In this document: positions 6,977 to 13,648 of the stretch, piece by piece
Numbering within the stretch: the first letter of the stretch is position 1
Layout of the letters: each line of letters opens with the position of its first letter
NCBI GenBank assembly: GCA_035373905.1
Contig: DAOSOK010000059.1
Coordinates: 1-20,304, forward strand
Reading direction: 5' to 3'
Length of the DNA stretch: 20,304 bases
Source of the DNA: Candidatus Ozemobacteraceae bacterium
Lineage (GTDB): Bacteria > Muiribacteriota > Ozemobacteria > Ozemobacterales > Ozemobacteraceae
Program-made: the position numbers and the translations under genes
Notes under the pieces: model-generated
What the model was told of the DNA's origin: nothing
What the model saw: the letters and a program-made list of their open reading frames with translations, nothing else
The model's database searches: none

Positions 6977-7008
6977 AGGCGGCGGGCAGAGGCCTTGCCG
7001 CCTGTTTC
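6977..7008 (+). terminator. Probable rho-independent terminator after the TPR gene
   Basis: AGGCGGC (6977-6983) pairs perfectly with GCCGCCT (6997-7003) around a 13-base loop, followed by GTTT. It begins about 14 bases after the stop codon. The T-run is short, so efficiency may be modest. Confidence 0.55.
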
Positions 7009-7026
7009 CCCCGTACGAACGTCTTG

Positions 7027-7092
7027 TTGCAATTTCCCGGCGGCTCTCGCTATAATCGTCGGAAGCGTAAAGACCGCAATTCACCCGGAGGA
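7027..7092 (+). promoter_or_regulatory. Sigma-70-type promoter and ribosome site for the receiver/HEAT-CheR operon
   Basis: TTGCAA (7027-7032), an 18-base spacer and a perfect TATAAT (7051-7056) predict a start near 7063. GGAGGA (7087-7092) precedes the ATG at 7101 by 8 bases. Confidence 0.75.
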
Positions 7093-7100
7093 CTCTTGGA

Positions 7101-7499
7101 ATGTCCAAAACGATTTTGGTGGCTGAAGACTCCCTCATGCTCCGCAAGGTGGCTTGTTTTCCCTTGGAAAAAGCCGGCTACAAGGTGCTCGAGGCAAACA
7201 ACGGGATCGAGGCCATCGAGGCCATGTCGAAGGCCGAGGTCGACCTGATCATCACCGACCTCAACATGCCTGGAATGGACGGCTTCGAACTGATCACGCA
7301 GGTGAAGGAAAACGAGAAGTTCAAGCATATTCCGATCATCATCCTTACGACGGAAGGCAAGAGGGACATGGTCATGAAGGGTCTCACCCTCGGGGCCAAC
7401 TCGTTCCTTCAGAAGCCGATCAAGCCCGACCTCATGCTGCAGGAGGTCGATCGACTGGTGAATAAAAAAGCAGGAACCCCGGGAAAGGGGGACAAGTAA
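7101..7499 (+). CDS. Single-domain CheY-like response regulator
   Basis: The 132-residue protein is a receiver domain with no output domain. All key residues are visible: the acidic pair E9/D10, phospho-acceptor D53 (ITDLNMPGMDGF), T83 (LTTE), F102 at the aromatic switch position and K105 (QKPIKP). The last dozen residues are a Gly/Lys-rich tail. Stand-alone receivers act by binding a partner when phosphorylated. The stop codon TAA is immediately followed by the ATG of the HEAT-CheR gene (zero spacing, TAAATG), so the two are almost certainly co-translated and the fusion protein is the obvious candidate partner. No histidine kinase is in the window, so the phosphodonor is unknown. Confidence 0.92.
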   Translation: MSKTILVAEDSLMLRKVACFPLEKAGYKVLEANNGIEAIEAMSKAEVDLIITDLNMPGMDGFELITQVKENEKFKHIPIIILTTEGKRDMVMKGLTLGANSFLQKPIKPDLMLQEVDRLVNKKAGTPGKGDK

Positions 7500-10400
7500 A
7501 TGACCACCCCCTATGCGTCGATTCTCGAAAAACTTCATGATACCGATGCCGCCGTTCGCCGGCGCGCCGTGCGCGATCTTCGGCCGTACGCCGAGAAGGA
7601 CGTCGCTGAGGCGCTGTGCGAGGCCCTGGGCGATCCCAACAAGGGCGTTCAGAATACGGCCCTCGAAGTGCTTTCGTCGATGAGGCACCCGGTCGTCATC
7701 CAGGCGCTTCTGCCCGTGATTCGCGGCTCCGACCTGAACATGCGCAACGCCGGCATGACGATCCTGAAGAATTATGGTTCCATGGCCGTGCCGCACCTGG
7801 TCAAGGCGATCGAGAGCGCCGGCGACATCGACGAAGTCATCCAGATTCTCGTCGTTTTCGGGAACATCGGCTCGTTCACCGCGACCGAGGTGGTTCTCAA
7901 ATACGTCGCACACGACGACGACAACGTGAAGACGACGGCCGTCGAGGCACTCGGCAAGATCCAGGATCCGAAGGCGGTCAAGACCCTGGTGAATACGTAT
8001 CATCAGACGGACGTCCTCAAGTATTCGATCGTTGACGCCCTCGGAAACATCGCCGTGAAGGACGCCTTCCCGGTCGTCAGCAACTCGATCGAGTCGGAAG
8101 ACGTGCTCGAGTATTTCTCCGGCATCGGCGCCATGGGTGCGATGGAAGATCCCGCCTGTGTCGAGCCCCTGTTCAAGAAACTCCTCAAGGAAGAGGACGC
8201 GGGAACCCGGCGCCTCATCCTCAAGTCGCTCGCGCAGATCGAGGACGTGAATCCCGGGGCGCTCGAGAAGCTTGACAAGAAGGCGCTTCTGCCGCTCCTG
8301 CTGAACCTGCTCGAGAACCGGGATGCGGCCGAATACGTCCATATGGTGCGCATCGCCGCCGCCATCAAGGACCCGGCCTGTATCCAGGCGCTGCTCGTCG
8401 CTCTCGAAAGCTCCGAGGCGGAGATCGCCGACACGGCGTTCCGGGGTCTGCTGGCGCTCGGGAAGGACGTCGTGAAGCCCGCGCTCGAAGCGGTTGTGAA
8501 GGCTTTGGCGCCCGTCGCCATCAGGATCATGGAAATTCTGGAGCGGGTGCCGGCTCCCGAAGTTCCGGCGGTTCTGGCGCAGTTCACGAAGAACTCCGAC
8601 GATGCGGTTCGCCAGACGCTCGCCCGCACGCTCGGCGCGATGCCGTCCGACGCATCGCTCAACGCGCTGAAGGAACTCCTCGCCGACGTCGACGAGATCG
8701 TTCGGCGCAACGCCGTTTTCAGCCTGCGCCGCATGCTGACCTTCGACGGCGTGGTTCCGGCGCTGATCGGGTGTTTCAAGGATATCAACGGCCACGTCCG
8801 GCGCGAGGCCGCGTTCGCCCTGAAGGGCGTGAGCTCGCCCGAGGTCGTCGAACCGCTGATGAATCTGCTCAGCACCGATCCGTACGGCGACGTCCGGGAA
8901 GCGGCCGCGGCGGTTCTTGCGGCCCGCAAGGACGCGGAGATTACGCGCAGGCTGCTCGAGATGCTCGACAGCGACAACTCCCGCATCCGGGAGACGATCA
9001 CGAAGACCATCTGGCAGTGCAGTTCGGCCCTGGCGGTCGACTCGCTCATCCAGAAGCTGGGCGACAAGGAGTGGCGCGTCGTCGTCAACGCCTGTCAGTC
9101 GCTCGAGAACATGAAGGATCTCAAGTCCATCTTCCCGCTGAAGGAGCTTCTCAAGCACGATGACTGGCAGATCCGCATCGCCGCGCTTTCCGCTCTGCGC
9201 GCCTTCCGCAGCAAGGAACTGAAGCAGTTCTTCATCCCGCTGATCGGCGATACCAACGTGAACGTGGCGAAACTCGCCGTGGTCGCTCTTTCCGAACTCG
9301 AAGACCGGTCGCTCGACGACACGTTCAGGCAGTATCTCGACCATGCCCGCTGGGAGGTCCGATACCAGATCGTCAAGGCCCTCGGCAGGATCAAGAGCCA
9401 GAAAGCCGTCGACATGCTGATCCGGACCGCCGAATCGGATGCCAACAACGGCGTCCGGGCGAAAGCCCTGCTGGCCCTGGCCCGCATCAGCGACCGGAAG
9501 GCCGTGAACGTGGCGCTGAGCCTGCTGGACCACCCCGACCGCGATCTCAACATCGCTGCCGTGAAGTTCTTCCTCACCTTTGAAAATCCCCAGGTCCCCG
9601 ACCTGGAGGCGAAGCTCAAGGCGCTGTTCCTGGCGAATCCCTGGATCAAGCGGTATTTCCTCGCGGCGTTCAGCCTGAACAAGTGCCCCCTGCTCGGGGG
9701 CATCCTGAACGAGGTCGCGACCCCGCGCGAAGTTCGGCGCATGGCAAAGGCCGCCGAGGCGAAGGGCGACGGAAACGCCATGACGGTCGAGGAAGCCGTC
9801 CTGCTGCGGGATATCGTCGCGGAAAAGGGCGGCATCTGGCTGCCGGATCAGAAGGCCCTCGAAAAAGCCCTGGAGCGCAACCTGGGCAAGTTCTACATCA
9901 CATCGTGGATGGAATATTATCACGCCCTGCGGTACGGCAACGACGACCAGAACCTGTTCATCTCGCTCTACGACACCGTTACGGATCCGCGGACCGGCTT
10001 CTTCGCCGAGCCCGATCAGAACAAGGTCCTGATCAAGACCGTCATCCCGGAACTCGTCGAAGAGCGGGCGAAAGCCGGCCAGAAAAACCTGCGCATCCTG
10101 TCGATCGGCTGTTCCTACGGCCCCGAGACGTATTCGCTGGCCATGCACATCCTCGAAGACATCCACACCGACCGCGTCAAGATCTCGGTGACCGGCATCG
10201 ACGTTTCGCACATCTGCCTGAACACCGCCAAGCGCGGCATCTTCAAGCGCGAGATCATGCGGCACGTCGACCGGAAATATATCGATGTCTATTTCGAGGA
10301 CGACCGCGGCGACCTCCGCGTGAAGGACGACGTGAAGAACCTCGTCGAGTTCAAATACACGAACGCCGCCTCGACGGCCGAGATGGAAGACCTCGGCTCG

Positions 10401-10595
10401 TTCGACGTCATCGTCTGCCGCAACGTCTTCTCCGCCTTCTCGCTAGAGCAGAAGGAACATCTCGCCGAAAACATCTACAACATCCTCGCCCCCGGCGGCG
10501 CGCTGTTGATCGGTTCCCGCGAGACCCTCTACAACGTGACCAAAGCCTTCCGCCTCCAGACCTACGAGAAGGTCGTCATCTACCGGAAAATGTAG
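7500..10595 (+). CDS. HEAT-repeat scaffold fused to a CheR-type SAM-dependent methyltransferase
   Basis: This 1031-residue protein has two parts. Residues 1 to about 740 are tandem HEAT/PBS-lyase-like helical repeats of roughly 30 residues (for example DDDNVKTTAVEALGKIQDPK and DGVVPALIGCFKDINGHVRR). Residues about 762-1031 match CheR: an N-terminal helical segment, TGFFAEPDQNKVL in the place of the family's T-x-FFR-x segment, the SAM-binding loop IGCSYGPETYSLAM (G870 to M880), the acidic end of the next strand (TGIDVS), and IVCRNVF (971-977) followed by APGGALLIG and SRETL. CheR methylates glutamates of chemoreceptors. Here GCSxGEEPYS is altered to GCSYGPETYS, and there is no beta-subdomain evidence, chemoreceptor or CheB nearby, so the substrate may differ. 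The HEAT part may dock the upstream receiver or select the substrate. Confidence 0.88.
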   Translation: MTTPYASILEKLHDTDAAVRRRAVRDLRPYAEKDVAEALCEALGDPNKGVQNTALEVLSSMRHPVVIQALLPVIRGSDLNMRNAGMTILKNYGSMAVPHLVKAIESAGDIDEVIQILVVFGNIGSFTATEVVLKYVAHDDDNVKTTAVEALGKIQDPKAVKTLVNTYHQTDVLKYSIVDALGNIAVKDAFPVVSNSIESEDVLEYFSGIGAMGAMEDPACVEPLFKKLLKEEDAGTRRLILKSLAQIEDVNPGALEKLDKKALLPLLLNLLENRDAAEYVHMVRIAAAIKDPACIQALLVALESSEAEIADTAFRGLLALGKDVVKPALEAVVKALAPVAIRIMEILERVPAPEVPAVLAQFTKNSDDAVRQTLARTLGAMPSDASLNALKELLADVDEIVRRNAVFSLRRMLTFDGVVPALIGCFKDINGHVRREAAFALKGVSSPEVVEPLMNLLSTDPYGDVREAAAAVLAARKDAEITRRLLEMLDSDNSRIRETITKTIWQCSSALAVDSLIQKLGDKEWRVVVNACQSLENMKDLKSIFPLKELLKHDDWQIRIAALSALRAFRSKELKQFFIPLIGDTNVNVAKLAVVALSELEDRSLDDTFRQYLDHARWEVRYQIVKALGRIKSQKAVDMLIRTAESDANNGVRAKALLALARISDRKAVNVALSLLDHPDRDLNIAAVKFFLTFENPQVPDLEAKLKALFLANPWIKRYFLAAFSLNKCPLLGGILNEVATPREVRRMAKAAEAKGDGNAMTVEEAVLLRDIVAEKGGIWLPDQKALEKALERNLGKFYITSWMEYYHALRYGNDDQNLFISLYDTVTDPRTGFFAEPDQNKVLIKTVIPELVEERAKAGQKNLRILSIGCSYGPETYSLAMHILEDIHTDRVKISVTGIDVSHICLNTAKRGIFKREIMRHVDRKYIDVYFEDDRGDLRVKDDVKNLVEFKYTNAASTAEMEDLGSFDVIVCRNVFSAFSLEQKEHLAENIYNILAPGGALLIGSRETLYNVTKAFRLQTYEKVVIYRKM

Positions 10596-10615
10596 GATAT
10601 CGGCGTCGATACAAG

Positions 10616-10647
10616 ACGGGCGGGCCTTCGGGTCCGCCCGTTCTCTT
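10616..10647 (+). terminator. Rho-independent terminator with UUCG tetraloop
   Basis: An 11-bp stem (8 perfect pairs ACGGGCGG/CCGCCCGT, then one G-U and two C-G pairs) closes on the very stable C(UUCG)G tetraloop at 10627-10630. TTCTCTTT follows. It ends the receiver/HEAT-CheR operon 20 bases after the stop. Confidence 0.88.
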
Positions 10648-10660
10648 TGGCGTGTGTTCC

Positions 10661-10685
10661 CCGGAAAACGAGAACTCCGGAAAAC
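10661..10685 (+). repeat. Short direct repeat upstream of the M18 gene
   Basis: CCGGAAAAC occurs at 10661-10669 and again at 10677-10685, 16 bases apart, in the gap between the terminator and the aminopeptidase gene. A possible extended -10 (TGATACCAT, 10702-10710) lies downstream without a clear -35. The repeats could be a regulator site but are short enough to be chance. Confidence 0.25.
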
Positions 10686-10741
10686 ATGCCCGGGTTGGAC
10701 GTGATACCATCGAGGGACACATGATCCTCAAGGAGAATGCC

Positions 10742-12043
10742 ATGGCGACGAAGAATGTTTTTGCCGGAGATCTGATCGATTTCATCGATGCGAGTCCGAC
10801 CGCGTTTCATGCCGTCGAGACGTGCGCAAAGCGTCTGAAAAAAGCCGGATTCGAGGAACTCGACGAAGGCGACGCGTGGAAGCTGAAAAAAGGCGGAAAG
10901 TATTATATCAAAAAAAATAATTCCGCGCTGCTCGCGTTCGTCGCGGGGCGTGGAAGTCCGGCCGAGACGGGGTTCCGGATCGTCGGCACCCATACGGACA
11001 CCCCGTGTTTCCGCGTGAAGCCGACGCCCGAGATGACGTCGGAAGAGGCATACGTCAAACTGAACACCGAGGTCTACGGCGGGCCGATCCTCAGCACCTG
11101 GATGGACCGCCCGCTGTCGATGGCCGGCCGCGTCGTCCTCGCGGGCCGCGATCCGCTGCAGCCAAAGGAAGTGCTGGTCGATTTCCGGCGTCCGGTGGCG
11201 ATCGTCCCGAACCTGGCGATCCACATGAACCGCGAGGTGAACGAAGGGGTGAAGCTGAACCGGCAGGTCGACATGCTTCCGCTGATCGGCCAGACGGGCG
11301 AGAAGTTCGAGAAAAAGGGCTTTTTCGTCAAGCTGCTGGCGCAGGAAATGAAGGTAAAACCGGCCGAGATCCTCGATTACGACATGTTCCTGTACGAGCC
11401 CGGCGTCGGCTGTTTCGTCGGCCTCGAGCAGGAGTTTATCTCGGCTCCGCGGCTCGACAACCTCGCCTCGACCCACGCGGCCCTCGAAGCTCTGGTCTCG
11501 GCCGGGGCCGGGAAGGCGACGACCGTGCTGGCCGCGTTCGATAACGAGGAAGTAGGCAGTTCGACCAAGCAGGGAGCCGGCTCGCCGATGCTCGCGACCC
11601 TGCTGGAACGCATCGTGACGTCGTTCGGCGGAAACCGCGAAGAGTATTTCCGGGCGGCGGCCCGCTCGGTCCTGGTCTCTGCCGACGCCGCGCACGCCGT
11701 TCATCCGAACAAGGGCGAGAAGTGCGATCCGACCAATCGGGTGATGCTCAACCGCGGCCCGGCGATCAAAGTGGCGGCCAGCCAGAGTTACACAACCGAC
11801 GCACCCTCCGCGGCCATGTTCGAAACCCTGTGTCGCACGGCGAAGGTGCCGGTCCAGCGGTTCCTCAACCGGTCCGACGAGCGCGGCGGCTCGACGATCG
11901 GGCCGATTTCGTCGGCCCATCTCGACATACGGGCCGTCGACGTCGGTATTCCGCTCCTTTCGATGCATTCGATTCGCGAGCTCGCCGGCGCTCACGATCC
12001 CGAGTATTTCATGAAGGCGATGCGCGAGTTCTACCGGGCCTGA
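10742..12043 (+). CDS. apeB: M18 family (aspartyl-type) zinc aminopeptidase
   Basis: This 433-residue cytoplasmic enzyme removes N-terminal residues, typically acidic ones in the M18 family, using two metal ions. Landmarks in order are HTDTP (H84, D86), the RLDNLAS segment with bridging D239, DNEEVGS with E269/E270 as catalytic base and ligand, SADAAHAVHPN with D315, and SMHSIREL with H409. These are the expected M18 ligands, and the length is normal for bacterial members. I chose ATG 10742 because AAGGAG lies 6 bases upstream; an in-frame ATG at 10721 would add seven residues but has no ribosome site. The gene stands alone between a terminator and a GC-rich hairpin, so it is probably monocistronic. 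The symbol follows the usual annotation of bacterial M18 enzymes; substrate preference is inferred from family. Confidence 0.93.
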   Translation: MATKNVFAGDLIDFIDASPTAFHAVETCAKRLKKAGFEELDEGDAWKLKKGGKYYIKKNNSALLAFVAGRGSPAETGFRIVGTHTDTPCFRVKPTPEMTSEEAYVKLNTEVYGGPILSTWMDRPLSMAGRVVLAGRDPLQPKEVLVDFRRPVAIVPNLAIHMNREVNEGVKLNRQVDMLPLIGQTGEKFEKKGFFVKLLAQEMKVKPAEILDYDMFLYEPGVGCFVGLEQEFISAPRLDNLASTHAALEALVSAGAGKATTVLAAFDNEEVGSSTKQGAGSPMLATLLERIVTSFGGNREEYFRAAARSVLVSADAAHAVHPNKGEKCDPTNRVMLNRGPAIKVAASQSYTTDAPSAAMFETLCRTAKVPVQRFLNRSDERGGSTIGPISSAHLDIRAVDVGIPLLSMHSIRELAGAHDPEYFMKAMREFYRA

Positions 12044-12055
12044 GAAACGACGGAG

Positions 12056-12080
12056 CGGGGCGGGCATTTCGCCCGCCCCG
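12056..12080 (+). terminator. GC-rich hairpin between convergent genes (terminator-like, no T-run)
   Basis: CGGGGCGGGC (12056-12065) pairs perfectly with GCCCGCCCCG (12071-12080) around the loop ATTTC, 12 bases after the aminopeptidase stop. No U-tract follows, so it may be a weak or factor-assisted terminator, or a 3'-end stabiliser. Confidence 0.5.
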
Positions 12081-12183
12081 CCCGATCCAGCCGCCGGAAC
12101 GGACAGCATTTCAGACCGTTCGTTCGCGTTCCGGCTTTCCCGCTCCCTTTCGCAGTGCCCCGAAAGATCGGGTCAGATCTTCG

Positions 12184-13581
12184 TCAGCGCCGCTTCTTGT
12201 CACCGTCCCGGCGAAGGGCGTCTCCGGATTCGGAGGATTCGCCTTCCGAAACGGTGAGTATCCACGCATCCTGACCGGTGCCGCCGCCGGCGATATCATG
12301 CTCGCCGCGCGGCGAGCCGGCGCCGACGGCCCGAACCCTGCCGTCGCCGAGATCGTAGGCGTCATACCCGGCGTCCGTATCGCGACCGCCGAGGCAGCGC
12401 TGCCAGAGCAGACCGCCCTCGCCGTCGACCGCGAGGAGCCAGACGTCCGAACTGTTGCCGTGCAGGCCGCTGACGTCGCCCGAGGCGTTCGCCGACGAGG
12501 TGGTGCCGATACAGATGAAATTCCCGTCCGCCATCGGCTTGATCGAGCGCAGACAATCGTCGGCCCATCCGCCGAATACCTTGTTCCAGAGCATGTGGCC
12601 GGTCGAATCGATATCGAGCACCCAGGCGTCGTCGCCGCCGAGATGGTCGCGGCTCGACGCGTTGTACGAGCGCGACATGCCCGCGATGAGGTAGGTGCCG
12701 TCGGCCGCCGCGGCGATCCCGTAGCCGACATCCTCCTCCCAGCCGCCGAAATCCGACTGCCAGGCAATCGTGCCGTCGGCTGCGACTTTCACGGCAAGTA
12801 CGTTTCCCAGGCCGTTCGTCTGGAGGTCGACGTCTTCGACCGTCGGAAGCCGATCCAGGCGGCCGACCGCGACGAAGCCGTCGTCGATGCCCCGGATGAC
12901 GTCGAAAGCCATGTCGTCGCCCTTGCCGCCGACGCAGGCCTGCCAGAGCAGGTTGCCCGCGTCGTCGATGCGGATCAGCCAAGCGTCGCTGCCTCCGTGG
13001 TTTCCTCGCACGTCCCCGTCCGTCGACGAGGTGGCCCCGGCGATGACGAAACTGCCGTCCGAGGCGGTGACCACGCTGAAGCCGAAATCCTCGAGGCTGC
13101 CGCCGAACGCCTTCTGCCAGCGGATATTCCCCGAAGCGTCGAGCCGCACCGCCCAGAGGTCGTTACAACCGTGATATCCCGAGACGTCGCCCTGCGGCGA
13201 GCCGGTCGAGCCGACGACGAGCGAGCTTCCGTCGGCGAGCACGACGAGATCGCAGGCTTCGTCGTTCTCGACGCCTCCGAACGTCTTCTTCCATTCCTGG
13301 GCTCCGCTTTTCGCGTATTTCACGGCGAGCAGCTCGCGCCGGCCGTGAACGGTGCGGGTGTCGACGGGCGGCAGGGTCGTGAAGCCGACCGCGATACAGC
13401 CACCGTCGGGGGTGGGCTCGACGGCATGATACGTGTCATCCGCATGACTGCCCACGCAAGCCTGCCAGAGGATCGCCGGGTTCGAGACCGGTCGCGCGGC
13501 CGCAGAATCGGGAAACAGCCCTGCACGGGCGACCAGAAAGACGCTCCAGAAAAGGAAAACGCGGCACCAGCGAGAATTCAT
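12184..13581 (-). CDS. Exported protein with seven beta-propeller-like repeats
   Basis: The 465-residue protein starts at ATG 13581 with an AAAGGAG ribosome site and a signal peptide ending near DSAAA. The mature part is seven tandem repeats of about 55-65 residues. Each has the pattern W-x-x-x-x-GG-x-x-x-D, then a DG-x-x-x-x-x-G turn, often followed by S-x-DGDVSG-x-HG-x-x-D-x-W and a D-x-x-G turn before the next W. Starts of successive copies are ILWQACVGS, EWKKTFGG, IRWQKAFGG, LLWQACVGG, IAWQSDFGG, MLWNKVFGG and LLWQRCLGG. Seven blades is a common closed propeller number. The tail is short and basic (DGDKKRR). Such repeats occur in exported proteins of unknown function, and no enzyme residue is evident. 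It lies 67 bases after the adenylate cyclase gene on the same strand and may be co-transcribed with it. Confidence 0.8.
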   Translation of the reverse strand: MNSRWCRVFLFWSVFLVARAGLFPDSAAARPVSNPAILWQACVGSHADDTYHAVEPTPDGGCIAVGFTTLPPVDTRTVHGRRELLAVKYAKSGAQEWKKTFGGVENDEACDLVVLADGSSLVVGSTGSPQGDVSGYHGCNDLWAVRLDASGNIRWQKAFGGSLEDFGFSVVTASDGSFVIAGATSSTDGDVRGNHGGSDAWLIRIDDAGNLLWQACVGGKGDDMAFDVIRGIDDGFVAVGRLDRLPTVEDVDLQTNGLGNVLAVKVAADGTIAWQSDFGGWEEDVGYGIAAAADGTYLIAGMSRSYNASSRDHLGGDDAWVLDIDSTGHMLWNKVFGGWADDCLRSIKPMADGNFICIGTTSSANASGDVSGLHGNSSDVWLLAVDGEGGLLWQRCLGGRDTDAGYDAYDLGDGRVRAVGAGSPRGEHDIAGGGTGQDAWILTVSEGESSESGDALRRDGDKKRR

Positions 13582-13648
13582 GCACGGCTCCTTTGAAATC
13601 CGCTTCCCTTATCGGACGGTATCGCCGTTTGCCTGAGCGGCTGAACCG

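Noticed and set aside
7050..10265. Very long stop-free frame on the minus strand (over 1000 codons) opposite the receiver/HEAT-CheR genes
   Set aside because: It is antisense to a gene with clear domains; G/C-biased third positions on the plus strand remove stop codons from this frame. Its translation is low-complexity and Arg/Asp/His/Leu-rich with no domain and no ribosome site.
9683..10741. Upstream extension of the M18 frame through the HEAT-CheR gene
   Set aside because: The extension is out of frame with the HEAT-CheR protein and crosses a strong terminator; the ribosome site and family start point fit 10742.
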